This document shows positions 16,728 to 24,772 of a DNA stretch of 64,000 nt, piece after piece. How positions within the stretch are numbered: position 1 is the first letter of the stretch; each line of letters starts with the position of its first letter. Origin of the DNA: Chromatiaceae bacterium. GTDB lineage: Bacteria > Pseudomonadota > Gammaproteobacteria > Chromatiales > Chromatiaceae. Location of the stretch: assembly GCA_025458165.1 (NCBI GenBank), contig JALOTB010000008.1, positions 1 through 64,000 of the forward strand, read 5' to 3'. Under the pieces are notes generated by a model. It was given only the letters and a program-made list of their open reading frames with translations, made no database searches and was not told where the DNA came from. A program made the translations under genes and the position numbers.

Positions 16728-17819
16728 ATGCCCACCAGGATCAAGAACATCGCACTCGTCATCGCGGTCGGGGCGGCCCTCGCCAGCGCCGGCCCCCTCG
16801 CCACCGCTGATGCGCCGATCAACCAGAGCGGCTACATCACCGGCTCTCTGGTCATCGACTGGAACAGCCGGCTCCCCGAGAACCAGGACGCCAACGGCCC
16901 CAAGACCGGGATACCCGATGTCTTCAACATGGACGCGACAGTCGGTTACACCTTCTACAAGGGGAGCATCAAGTGCTTACCTTACATCTTCTCCGGCGTG
17001 GTGGGTCGGGTGCTGCAAGAGGGCTCGTGCACCTATGATCTCGACGTCGGCGTGATCAACCCCTCGGACACCAGCCAGAGGCGCGTCGTCGGCAAGCTGG
17101 CCGGACAGAGACCCATGGATCGTGAGGGTCGGACCGATCTGAGCAGCGCCAACCTGCGGATGGAGGTCCAGACCATCGGTCGAGCGACCGGCTTCACCTC
17201 CAAGTACTCGGGGTCGGTGCAGGCCGCCCCGGTGAAGGCGCGCACGAAGCTCACGGAGCTGTTGGCGGAGGCGGCCAAGCAGAGCGCGACCGTTACCCGG
17301 ATGGTCGGCGGCCAGCAGGTGTCACTCACGATCGGCGACGTGGATCCGGTGACCTTCAAGACCGTCACCGTCCCCCAGGGTCCATCCTCGAATTACCCGG
17401 AGGCCGTGGTCAACGGCAAGCTCATCTACTCGTATGAAACCGACAACTGGTTCCCGACCCTGACGGCCAGCTACGGCGGCCAGACCGACACTATCTCCGG
17501 CGGCATGAAGTGGGTCGACGACAGCGAGACGAGCGGCCGCTACGAGCTCAACATCCTGTTCAACGAGGACAAGGCGACCGGCGGTGAGGCGGCCGCCTTC
17601 TCGGACGCCCAGGGCGAGGATGCCTTCTTCCAGGTCGACCCGGCTAAGCCGACCGTGAACGGCACCATCGCGTTCCGCGATACCTACGCCGGCGAGGTGG
17701 AGGCACCGGTCAAGAGTGAGGTGCGTTACGACATTGGCCTGCAGATGGTCACCCCGCAGCAGGCCCAGGTGCTCTGGAAGACCCTGCTCTTGATCCCGAA
17801 CCAGCTCTACGGCGAATAA
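16728..17819 (+). CDS. Exported protein of unknown function (363 aa)
   Basis: Begins with a signal peptide (MPTRIKNIALVIAVGAALASAGPLATA) and is preceded by GGAG about 9 bases upstream. The mature protein is rich in Gly, Thr, Ser and Tyr and in predicted beta-strand segments (for example YITGSLVIDWNSR, DATVGYTFYKGS, KLIYSYETDNWFPTLTASYGG), with two Cys residues near 83 and 101 that could form a disulfide. It has no repeats or membrane segments after the signal. I do not recognise the family. A strong intrinsic terminator follows (17842-17863), so it is a single-gene unit. It starts 176 bp after nikR; a TATACT at 16622 could be its -10. Confidence 0.8.
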   Translation: MPTRIKNIALVIAVGAALASAGPLATADAPINQSGYITGSLVIDWNSRLPENQDANGPKTGIPDVFNMDATVGYTFYKGSIKCLPYIFSGVVGRVLQEGSCTYDLDVGVINPSDTSQRRVVGKLAGQRPMDREGRTDLSSANLRMEVQTIGRATGFTSKYSGSVQAAPVKARTKLTELLAEAAKQSATVTRMVGGQQVSLTIGDVDPVTFKTVTVPQGPSSNYPEAVVNGKLIYSYETDNWFPTLTASYGGQTDTISGGMKWVDDSETSGRYELNILFNEDKATGGEAAAFSDAQGEDAFFQVDPAKPTVNGTIAFRDTYAGEVEAPVKSEVRYDIGLQMVTPQQAQVLWKTLLLIPNQLYGE

Positions 17820-17837
17820 CCCGCCACGCGTGTGGTG

Positions 17838-17863
17838 AAAGGCCGCCCTCCGGGGCGGCTTTT
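17838..17863 (+). terminator. Intrinsic terminator
   Basis: GCCGCCC (17842-17848), loop TCCG, GGGCGGC (17853-17859), followed by TTTT and preceded by GAAAG. It lies 22 bp after the stop of the exported protein gene. This is the clearest intrinsic terminator in the window. Confidence 0.85.
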
Positions 17864-18249
17864 CGGTTCTCGGCCCGATCCGTTACGGAGAGGATCGAGC
17901 TCCGCGTCCCCCGCGCCCTGTGGCAGAGATGCCAGATGCGTCGCCCATCCGAAGCGCCAACCCTAGGGAGCAGTGATGGTGAGCGCCTTAGCCGTCACCA
18001 TCGGACCCGGGCGCTCGGGGCTCAGCCGTGAGATGCACCTGAGCGACCCCGAGCTTGCCGAGCCGCGCCTCCGCGGGGCCGGCACGACGGTTTCGCACGG
18101 GACGCTCGCCAAGCGTCCCGCCTCGCACCAGGCGCAGCAGGATCGATCACGAATCCCTGCGACGGATCCGCCGCCCTTGCGGCAGGGCAGTTGCTGCCAC
18201 ATGTTCGGCCGCAGAGTCAGTCGACATGTGAGCGACGAGGGGCTGGTCC
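17864..18249. other. Intergenic stretch, about 385 bp, no gene seen
   Basis: GC-rich sequence without a recognisable coding frame or repeat. It ends with the ribosome-binding region of the TPR gene (GAGG about 10 bases before its ATG). Confidence 0.5.
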
Positions 18250-18573
18250 ATGGGGATCATCGACAACTTCGAGGCCATGCTGGCGCGGGGTCAGGACTCG
18301 GCGCTGCTCCGTTTCAGCCTGGGTAGCGAGTATCTGAAGCTCAACCAGAACGCGCAGGCCGCCGAGCACCTGCGCCAGGCGGTGCGGCTCGACCCCGCCT
18401 ATTCCGCCGCGTGGAAACTACTCGGCAAGGCGCTCGCGGCGACCGGCGCCCACGCCGAGGCGATCCATGCCTTCGACCAGGGGATCACCGCCGCCGAGGC
18501 CAAGGGGGACGTCCAGGCCGCCAAGGAGATGCGGATCTTCCGCAAGCGCTCGGAGAAGGCCATCGAGGGCTAA
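18250..18573 (+). CDS. Small tetratricopeptide-repeat protein
   Basis: A 107-residue all-helical protein with no signal peptide. Two to three TPR units are visible: SALLRFSLGSEYLKLNQNAQAAEHLRQAVRLDP with the usual Gly/Ala/Pro positions, then AAWKLLGKALAATGAHAEAIHAFDQGITAAE. The last helix (KGDVQAAKEMRIFRKRSEK) is basic. TPR proteins of this size act as protein-protein interaction modules; the partner is unknown. It is alone on its strand, with no nearby partner gene. Confidence 0.8.
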   Translation: MGIIDNFEAMLARGQDSALLRFSLGSEYLKLNQNAQAAEHLRQAVRLDPAYSAAWKLLGKALAATGAHAEAIHAFDQGITAAEAKGDVQAAKEMRIFRKRSEKAIEG

Positions 18574-19273
18574 CGTAATAGCATCTGTCCGGCGTGCGCG
18601 CAGAGTTGACTCGTGCCCGGCATCGGCACGCTGGTCAGCGGGGCGGAGGGTTGGCCGGGCATCGCCGACTTCGGGCGCGGCAGTCCCAAGCGTACTTGGT
18701 TGAGTCTGCCCGCTCGGCGGGCGAGCCGAACAACGCGGACATGGAAACCATCGACGGCAAGCGGCTGCGCCGCTTCCATGACAGGCGGCGGGGTCGACGG
18801 GCCCTCCACCTGGTCAGCGCCTGGGCACCAGTGCGCAGCGCCTCTCCCTGGCCCAGGTGGCCAGCGAGGCTCAAACCGAAGGAACCGGGTATGGGGACCG
18901 GTTTTCGTCTTCAGGTCACCTAACGCCTGCTCACATCACCATAGCGTTCGGTGCCGCCCTCAAAATCCTCGGCGCAACGAGCCGGCCGGCCGCCTTGTGG
19001 TCTCCTCGGCCGCTTTCGATGGGGGTTACCGACGTTCGCCCGACGCCCCGGTGGCAGGTCTATACGGCCGATTGCTGCCGTCCGTCTCACCGGACATGAC
19101 CTAGGTCCGACTGGCCCATCGGCCTCGTCAATAGCGCTGAGCGAGTCGGACAGGGCGGGGCGGATACTCTGCGGAATGCGCGCGACAAAGCCGATGCGCT
19201 ACGCCCTTTGCGAGCGGCTGCACGTCCGTCCCCAGGGGTCGGTGGCCGTGGCGCGAGCCGTGTCGGGTCCGAT
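18574..19273. other. Gene-free stretch, 700 bp
   Basis: Several overlapping short frames occur on both strands, none with a convincing start, ribosome-binding site or recognisable sequence. It may hold the remains of a lost gene, but I cannot identify one. No repeat of the families seen elsewhere in the window was found here. Confidence 0.5.
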
Positions 19274-19696
19274 TTAGCGCGGCGCGACCTGGGCCTCTGA
19301 GGCCAGGCCGCGCACGCGGGCAAGAAAGGACTCCATGCCAGCGCGGCGATGGGGGCTGAGGACGCCCTCCAGTCCGAGGGCGTCGATGAACGGGCGCGGA
19401 TCGGTAGCAAGCACCTCGGCGGGTGTCTTGTCCTGGAAGGGGATCAGGAGAACGGCGACCAGTCCGCGCACCAGGGGCCCCTCGGCATCAGCGCGATAGT
19501 CGAGCGTGGGTCGGTCGCCCTGGCCTAGGCGTGCGGCGAGCCAGGTGCGGGTCGTGCACCCCGCGACGAGATTGGCATCGATGCGCTCGGCATCCGAGAT
19601 CGGCCGCAGCTCGCGCTCGAGCTCGCTGATGAGGTGAAAGCGCTCCTCCCAGGTCTCGAGGTGCTCGAAGGCGTCGATCAACTCCGCGGCGGTCAT
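19274..19696 (-). CDS. sufE: SufE family cysteine-desulfuration protein
   Basis: A 140-residue protein matching SufE, which accepts persulfide sulfur from the SufS cysteine desulfurase and hands it to the Fe-S scaffold. The conserved active-site block is VAGCTTRTW with C47 as the likely sulfur acceptor (E. coli C51). The N-terminus (ELIDAFEHLETWEERFHLI) and the LIPFQDKTPAEV segment also fit the family. No sufBCDS genes are nearby, so it may serve a desulfurase encoded elsewhere; CsdE is an alternative name for the same fold. Confidence 0.88.
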   Translation of the reverse strand: MTAAELIDAFEHLETWEERFHLISELERELRPISDAERIDANLVAGCTTRTWLAARLGQGDRPTLDYRADAEGPLVRGLVAVLLIPFQDKTPAEVLATDPRPFIDALGLEGVLSPHRRAGMESFLARVRGLASEAQVAPR

Positions 19697-19739
19697 GGTG
19701 ATTGTTCCTAAAGCGCGTCGGGCGAGAACGAGCGAGAGC

Positions 19740-20192
19740 TCACAGCATGGCCTCCCTGGCGCCGAGCCGCTCGTGGTAATAGCGGGCGAAGCGCCGGTCC
19801 TCGGCGATCACGTGATCGAAAAACCAGCGTTTGATCCCGTCGGCAGCCTCGACGCCAACGCAAGGCGCACCGCGCTCGGCATGGCTGCGAGCGACATCCA
19901 CCAGCTCAGCCATCTCCAGGGCATGCTCGCCTTTGTGCTGCTCGAAGCCCGGGTATTCGATGGCCTCGAGGAAGGTCTCCTCCCGGACGAAGTGGTCGCG
20001 CAGGTGGTCGATTAGGGCCTGCATCCGCTCCCCGATGGGTGTGGTCTGGGTCTCACGATGCGCGGCGATCTCCCCGGATTCCGCGCCGGCATCGCAGAGC
20101 ACAGCATTCAGGAGCGCTACCATCTTGCGGTGGTCGGCGTCCAAGGGCTCAATTCCAAGCAGCCAGGCATCGCGCCACACGAGTGCGACCAT
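19740..20192 (-). CDS. Bacteriohemerythrin-like protein
   Basis: A 150-residue single-domain hemerythrin. All seven diiron ligands are visible with proper spacing: H21, H67, E71, H86, H90, H127 and D132. Such proteins bind oxygen reversibly and are used for oxygen storage, delivery or sensing, often in microaerobic or anaerobic bacteria. The ATG at 20192 is preceded by GGGAGGAG; the frame upstream is unrelated. An insertion of about 15 residues between the first two helices (GAESGEIAAHRETQTTP) is longer than usual. Confidence 0.9.
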   Translation of the reverse strand: MVALVWRDAWLLGIEPLDADHRKMVALLNAVLCDAGAESGEIAAHRETQTTPIGERMQALIDHLRDHFVREETFLEAIEYPGFEQHKGEHALEMAELVDVARSHAERGAPCVGVEAADGIKRWFFDHVIAEDRRFARYYHERLGAREAML

Positions 20193-20332
20193 GGTCTCCT
20201 CCCTCGCATCGATCTTGTAATTCGTGCTCTTCGACCAAGCGTAGCGTAGATCGTGCGAAGCGAGACCGCGAATTCCCCGAGGTAATGCCGCGGGGGGCAG
20301 CCAGGCGCGACGACGGAATCGCGGTCCGGCGC

Positions 20333-21994
20333 TCAAGCTGCCCGAGCGGCGCTCGTCCTGGCCCGGCCAAGCGCCGCGAGCAGGGCCTTGAGGGAGGCGC
20401 TCACACTGTCCCGATCGATTGAGGCACCAGCCAGCCAGTGCCCGTCGACGTCGAGCTGGACGTAGGCCGCCGCCTCGGCATCGGTGCCCTCGCCGATTGC
20501 ATGCTCCGCATAGTCCATCACCCGCAAGGTCTGGCCGCTGTGACGGGCCCAGGCGTCGACAAAAGCGGCAATCGCCCCCTCACCTTCGCCTTGCAGCGCG
20601 CGCTCCCCGGTGCGGTCGGCGATCCGCGCCTCGATCCGATCGCGGCCGTTGCGGGTCAGGCGGTAGCCGAGCAGCCGCGTCGGTGACTCGGCGAAATGGC
20701 GCAGGAAGATCGCGTGGATTGCGGACCCGTCGATCTCGCCGCCGCGCCGCTCGCTCTCGGCCTGGACCAGAGCGGCGAGCTCCACCTGCAGCCAGCGCGG
20801 CAGGTGCAGCCCGAAGTCGCGCTCCATCACAAAGGCCACGCCGCCCTTGCCCGACTGGCTGTTGACACGGACCACCGCGCGGTAGTCGCGGCCGAGGTCG
20901 CGCGGGTCGATCGGCAGGTAGGCGACCCGCCAGGGCTCATCGGGACGCTGGCGGGCGAGCGACTTGCGGATCGCGTCCTGGTGGCTGCCGGAGAAGGCCG
21001 TGTAGACCATCTCCCCGACCCAGGGGTGGCGCGGATGCAGCTCGATGCCGGTGCAGTCGCCGACCACCGCGATGATCTCGTCCGGGTTGGACAGGTCGAG
21101 CCCCGGGTCCACCCCCTGGCTGTAGAGGTTCATCGCCATGGTGACAATGTCGAGGTTGCCGGTGCGCTCACCGTTGCCGAGCAGGGTCCCCTCGACGCGC
21201 TCGGCCCCGGCCAGCACCCCCAGCTCCGCCGCAGCGACGGCGCAGCCGCGGTCATTGTGGGTGTGCACCGAGAGGACGACGGAGTCGCGCCGGCTGATGT
21301 GAGTCGCAAAGTACTCCACCTGATCCGCGAAGACATTGGGGCTCGAGACCTCGACCGTCGCAGGCAGGTTGATGATGCACGGGTGCACGGGGGTCGGCCG
21401 CCAGACGTCTACCACCGCCTCGCACACCTCGACCGCGTACTCCGGCTCGGTGGCGGTGAAGCTCTCGGGCGAGTACTGGAAGGTCCACTGGGTCTCGGGG
21501 TACTTGGCGGCCTCGCGGGCGACCCATTCGGCCCCGCGCCGGGCGATCGCCTTGACCCCCTCGCGGTCTTGGCCGAAGACCCACTCCCGCTGCACCGGCG
21601 AGGTGGAGTTGTAGACGTGCACGATCGCCCGCTCGACCCCGCGCAGGGACTCGAAAGTGCGGCGGATCAGGTCCTCGCGCGCCTGGACCAGGACCTGGAT
21701 GGTCACATCCCGCGGGATCTGGCGCGCCTCGATCAGCCAGCGCACAAAATCGTGATCGGGCTGGCTCGCCGAGGGGAAGCCGACCTCGATCTCCTTGAAG
21801 CCGAGCTTGACCAAAAGCGCCCACAGACGGCGCTTCTGCTCGACTCCCATGGGCTCGAGCAGGGCCTGATTGCCGTCGCGCAGATCGACGCTGACCCAGC
21901 GTGGGGCCCGGGTGATGGTGCGATTGGGCCACTGCCGCTCGGGCAGATGGACCCTCGGGGTGGGGCGATACTTGCGGTGATCGAAGCGGCTCAT
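20333..21994 (-). CDS. leuA: 2-isopropylmalate synthase (class II/LeuA2 type)
   Basis: A 553-residue enzyme condensing acetyl-CoA and 2-oxoisovalerate in leucine biosynthesis. The ATG at 21994 begins MSRFDHRKYRP. Motifs: WVSVDLRDGNQAL (metal and substrate loop), LGFKEIEVGFPSAS, SVHTHNDRGCAVAAAELG (HxH metal ligands) and GNGERTGNLDI. The C-terminal regulatory domain (from about residue 430) ends with VQLDVDG and could bind leucine for feedback. The form is that of the longer Corynebacterium/alphaproteobacterial-type enzyme, not the 500-residue E. coli enzyme. It is divergent from an Lrp-type regulator (22332), a plausible controller. Confidence 0.94.
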   Translation of the reverse strand: MSRFDHRKYRPTPRVHLPERQWPNRTITRAPRWVSVDLRDGNQALLEPMGVEQKRRLWALLVKLGFKEIEVGFPSASQPDHDFVRWLIEARQIPRDVTIQVLVQAREDLIRRTFESLRGVERAIVHVYNSTSPVQREWVFGQDREGVKAIARRGAEWVAREAAKYPETQWTFQYSPESFTATEPEYAVEVCEAVVDVWRPTPVHPCIINLPATVEVSSPNVFADQVEYFATHISRRDSVVLSVHTHNDRGCAVAAAELGVLAGAERVEGTLLGNGERTGNLDIVTMAMNLYSQGVDPGLDLSNPDEIIAVVGDCTGIELHPRHPWVGEMVYTAFSGSHQDAIRKSLARQRPDEPWRVAYLPIDPRDLGRDYRAVVRVNSQSGKGGVAFVMERDFGLHLPRWLQVELAALVQAESERRGGEIDGSAIHAIFLRHFAESPTRLLGYRLTRNGRDRIEARIADRTGERALQGEGEGAIAAFVDAWARHSGQTLRVMDYAEHAIGEGTDAEAAAYVQLDVDGHWLAGASIDRDSVSASLKALLAALGRARTSAARAA

Positions 21995-22331
21995 AGGATC
22001 TCTCAGCTTCCGGCGGTCGTTGCGGCACTGGCCCCCGGATGGGGGGCCACTCCTCGGTGCTTGGCGGGCCCTGGTGGGGCCCCTGCCTTCAGGCCGCTGC
22101 CTGGTGGGCCTCGGCCGACGTCGCCCTCTCGTGAAGGACGGGGATAGGCTACCGAAAGACACCCGGCAGACGATTGCCTTTTCTGCCTAGCCAGCTATTC
22201 TCTGCGCAATATCCTGCTACGGAAAAGGCGAGGAGCAGCACAGGGACTAAGCTCGACCCTGCTAACCGGCTCCAACCGCTCATTCTTCTCGTTCGCGTTG
22301 ATTCGCGTTCAGTTGCGGCCCTCTCCCACTC
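21995..22331. other. Divergent intergenic region between leuA and the Lrp-type gene
   Basis: Contains a hairpin GGCCCCC...GGGGGCC (about 22031-22048) about 40 bp upstream of leuA on its strand. Near the regulator is a run of GTTCGCGTTGATTCGCGTTCAGTTGCGG (22290-22320) of the TGCGTTCAT repeat family. No Leu-rich leader peptide is seen, so attenuation of the E. coli type is not supported. Lrp sites cannot be assigned by eye. Confidence 0.4.
22290..22320 (+). repeat. TGCGTTCAT-type intergenic repeat, right half only
   Basis: Two to three tandem units of GCGTT(G/C)A separated by 10-11 bp. Same sequence type as 30357-30389, 34301-34327 and 48368-48395. It lies just before the Lrp-type regulator start. 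No complementary left arm is seen. Confidence 0.6.
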
Positions 22332-22799
22332 ATGATCAAGCTCGACGCCTACGACCGCCGCATCCTCGCCGCGCTCCAGGAGGACGGGCGGATCAGCAAC
22401 CAGGAGTTGGCCGACCGCATCGGACTCTCGCCCTCCCCCTGCCTGCGCCGGATGCGTGCGCTGGAGGAGGCCGGCATCATCGCGGGCTACCGGGCCCTGC
22501 TGGACCCCGCCAAGCTCGGGCTCGATCTCCTGGCGATCCTGAGCATCGCCATGGACCGCCACACCCCCGAGCGCTTCGCCGGCTTCGAGGCGGCGGTGAG
22601 CGCCCTGCCCGAGGTCCTGGAGTGCCTGCTGATCACGGGGCGGGACGCGGACTACCAACTCAAGGTCATCGTCCGCGACATGGCCGCCTATCACGACCTG
22701 TTACTGAACCGCATCACCCGCATCGAGGGCGTCTCGGGCGTGCACTCGAGCTTCGTGCTGCGCCGGGTGGTGGAGCGCTCCGCCCTGCCGCTTACCTAG
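22332..22799 (+). CDS. Lrp/AsnC family transcriptional regulator
   Basis: A 155-residue regulator. Residues 3-60 form the AsnC-type winged helix-turn-helix (KLDAYDRRILAALQEDGRIS, ELADRIGLSPSPCLRRMRALE). Residues 65-145 form the RAM/ligand-binding domain, with GRDADYQLKVIVRDMAAY and GVSGVHSSFVLR. Such proteins form octameric discs and respond to amino acids. Placement divergent from leuA suggests control of leucine synthesis, but general Lrp roles cannot be excluded. Start ATG at 22332 follows the repeat region; upstream sequence is ATTGCGGCCCTCTCCCACTC with no strong ribosome-binding site. Confidence 0.92.
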   Translation: MIKLDAYDRRILAALQEDGRISNQELADRIGLSPSPCLRRMRALEEAGIIAGYRALLDPAKLGLDLLAILSIAMDRHTPERFAGFEAAVSALPEVLECLLITGRDADYQLKVIVRDMAAYHDLLLNRITRIEGVSGVHSSFVLRRVVERSALPLT

Positions 22800-22897
22800 G
22801 CTCTGCCCACGCGAGGGAAACGCTGGAGGAGCTCGCGCCTTTTTCAGCAAGGGGTTGTGCCGCCATGTTCAGGCTCGGCAACGACCGAAAATAAAGA

Positions 22898-22923
22898 AGC
22901 CGGGAAACCGCGCTTTTCCGGCT
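22898..22923. terminator. Hairpin between convergent genes
   Basis: AGCCGG (22898-22903), GAAA, loop, TTTT, CCGGCT (22918-22923) form a stem of about 10 pairs with one bulge, flanked by AAATAAAG on the left. It lies between the Lrp-type gene and the PKHD hydroxylase gene, which converge. It can serve both. Confidence 0.55.
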
Positions 22924-22965
22924 CCGTGCTGATCTTGGCCAGGATGGCCAATGATCAGCGTGTTC

Positions 22966-23640
22966 CTAGACCTCGGCCCACATCCGCAGCAGGTTGGCGT
23001 AGGAGCGGTCGACGTAGCCCGTGGTCTCGGTCCCCGGGCCCTCTTTGAGCAGGCGCTCGCGGGCCAGGTTGAGCTCGTAGAGCAGCTCGCGCTGGGCCGC
23101 GTCGCGCACGTAGCTCTGGATCCAGGTGAGGGCGACCAGGCGCTCGCCGCGTGTGACCGGGGCGACCTGATGGAGGCTCGATGAGGGATAGAGCACGGCA
23201 TCCCCCGCGGGGAGCTTGACCCGGGTGTCGCCGAAGGAGGTCCGTACCACCAGCTCGCCGCCGTCGTAGCTCTCCGGGGGATTCAGGAAGATCGTCATCG
23301 ACAGATCGGTGCGAAAGCGCGGCCCGGTGGTGCCCATGATCGGGTCGTCGACATGGTCGCCGTAGGTCATCCCGGGCTGGTAGCGGGCGAAGATCGGGTC
23401 GGCGACGCGGTGCGGCAGGGCGGCGAAGCGGAAGGTCTCGTTGTGACCCAGGCTCGCCATGAGGACGCGGATGAGGAGCTGCATGCGCTCGGGCTCGGCC
23501 TGCATCTCTTCGTTCTGCTTGACCCGCGCGGCGGCGAAACCGGCGGTGAGGCGGCCGTCGACGAAGCGTGCCTCGGCGAGCACCTGGTGGATCTTGTCGA
23601 GCTGGGCGGCGTTGAGCAGGCCCGGGATGGTGAGCAGCAT
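22966..23640 (-). CDS. Fe(II)/2-oxoglutarate-dependent PKHD-type hydroxylase (PiuC/YbiX family)
   Basis: A 224-residue dioxygenase with the full active site: H96 and D98 (GDHVDDP), H157 (SSSLHQV) and the 2-oxoglutarate-binding R167. It would hydroxylate an unknown substrate using iron, oxygen and 2-oxoglutarate. PiuC homologues usually sit beside a TonB-dependent iron-siderophore receptor (PiuA), which is absent here. Start ATG at 23640 is chosen because homologues begin MLLxIPGLL; the frame continues 39 codons upstream across the promoter of the divergent gene. Confidence 0.92.
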   Translation of the reverse strand: MLLTIPGLLNAAQLDKIHQVLAEARFVDGRLTAGFAAARVKQNEEMQAEPERMQLLIRVLMASLGHNETFRFAALPHRVADPIFARYQPGMTYGDHVDDPIMGTTGPRFRTDLSMTIFLNPPESYDGGELVVRTSFGDTRVKLPAGDAVLYPSSSLHQVAPVTRGERLVALTWIQSYVRDAAQRELLYELNLARERLLKEGPGTETTGYVDRSYANLLRMWAEV

Positions 23641-23716
23641 CGGTGACCCCCTGAGTTCAACGAAGGACGGCGCCCCGGCCCGGGCGAAGGCCCGGCCGGA
23701 TCTTGGCGCCCTTTGG

Positions 23717-23722
23717 TAGAAT
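23717..23722 (+). promoter_or_regulatory. Candidate -10 for the gene at 23757
   Basis: TAGAAT, 5 of 6 with the -10 consensus, lies 35 bp before the ATG. No good -35 is found 16-18 bp upstream. Confidence 0.35.
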
Positions 23723-23756
23723 GCGCGCCCAAGCTGCGCGATGAAAGAGGTGCCCA

Positions 23757-24335
23757 ATGATTCTCAAGGCCATCGTCGACGACCAGGAGTACAGCCTCAA
23801 CGTGCCCGATGCCCTCCTGATCGAGGGCGAGGACTTCTTTGCGAAGCTGGATCGGGACATGGATGCCGGCTGGCAGATGAGCCGCGAATGGGTATCGAGT
23901 CCCAATCGCCTGGAGCGCTGCCAGATTGTGGCCGACAAGCTGCTGACGGCCCTGGAGACCGAGAACGAGAAGCTCGGCCTGCTCGCCGCCGGCTATATCC
24001 TGAGCCGGATGCCTGGGGTCGAGTCGGTCGAGCTCGACGTGCAGGGCGAGATCCAGAATAACCAGTTCCACTTGCGCGAGGCCGCGCCGACCCGCGAGGC
24101 CGAGCAGGGCGAGGTCGCCGGCGGGGGCCTCGGCAAGCTGGCGGCCATGGAGCAGGCCGGCAACGACGTCACCAAGGTCTTCCGCGTCGGCAAGGGCTAC
24201 CGCTTCTCGGTCTATGACCACGCCTGCGATGAGTGGCAGGACTCGCCGCTGGTCGCCAGCCGCGAGGAGGCGGAACTCCTGCGCCAACAGGCCTTCAAGG
24301 CACGCTTCGAGGCGCTGCAGAAGGGCGGGAACTGA
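23757..24335 (+). CDS. Conserved-looking cytoplasmic protein of unknown function (192 aa)
   Basis: Starts MILKAIVDDQEYSLNVPDAL. No signal peptide or membrane segment. Residues 1-100 are mixed alpha/beta and acidic with a helical core (WVSSPNRLERCQIVADKLLTALETENEKLG). A flexible linker of charged residues (about 110-125) leads into a C-terminal module with KVFRVGKGYRFSVYDHACDEWQ, which resembles nothing I can name, and a helical tail EEAELLRQQAFKARFEAL. It is followed five bases later by another unknown gene (24341), so the two probably form a pair. Confidence 0.8.
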   Translation: MILKAIVDDQEYSLNVPDALLIEGEDFFAKLDRDMDAGWQMSREWVSSPNRLERCQIVADKLLTALETENEKLGLLAAGYILSRMPGVESVELDVQGEIQNNQFHLREAAPTREAEQGEVAGGGLGKLAAMEQAGNDVTKVFRVGKGYRFSVYDHACDEWQDSPLVASREEAELLRQQAFKARFEALQKGGN

Positions 24336-24340
24336 CCCGC

Positions 24341-24691
24341 GTGGCGGATCTCTTCACTGTCACCGCACCGCTCGCCTTGCGCCTGCCGGATGGCGGACGC
24401 AAGGTGATCGCCGCCTGCTTCCCCCACCCGCTGGGCCTGCTCTACCTCGATATCTTCTGGCACCTCAGCACCCCGGATCAGGCGGCCCACCTGATCCGCG
24501 GCGAGCCCTCCGGCGAGGGTCCGTGGAAGATCGGCGGCTGCGTGCTGACGGTTCTTGGCTGCCACCACACCGACCCCGAGCTGGCCGAGCCCTTCGCCCG
24601 CTGGCGCGAGTACCTCGAGACCCAGGGTGCGGACTACCCGCCGCCGGAGCAGATCCGCGCGATCGCCCGGCGGCTGGGGGCGGCGGTCTGA
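24341..24691 (+). CDS. Small protein of unknown function (116 aa), coupled to the gene upstream
   Basis: The GTG at 24341 (VADLFTVTAPLALR) follows the previous stop by five bases, with GGCGGG upstream as a possible ribosome-binding site; the open frame extends upstream to 24233 inside the previous gene, but that part is a shadow. The protein is compact, alpha/beta, with LDIFWHLSTPDQ and GGCVLTVLGCHHTDPELAEPF. Two Cys and a His-His pair may bind metal. No family is recognised. Confidence 0.7.
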   Translation: MADLFTVTAPLALRLPDGGRKVIAACFPHPLGLLYLDIFWHLSTPDQAAHLIRGEPSGEGPWKIGGCVLTVLGCHHTDPELAEPFARWREYLETQGADYPPPEQIRAIARRLGAAV

Positions 24692-24772
24692 GCCACTCAC
24701 CCAAACGGGAACCACGGCGGCGAGGACAGCACTCGATGCGAGTGCGGCGTCCCAAAGCCCCTAACCAGTACC

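Noticed and set aside
22031-22048. Leucine attenuator in front of leuA
   Set aside because: A hairpin exists but no Leu-rich leader peptide or T-tract is visible.
20696-22147. A 483-residue plus-strand frame antisense to leuA
   Set aside because: Shadow frame of a highly conserved gene on the other strand.
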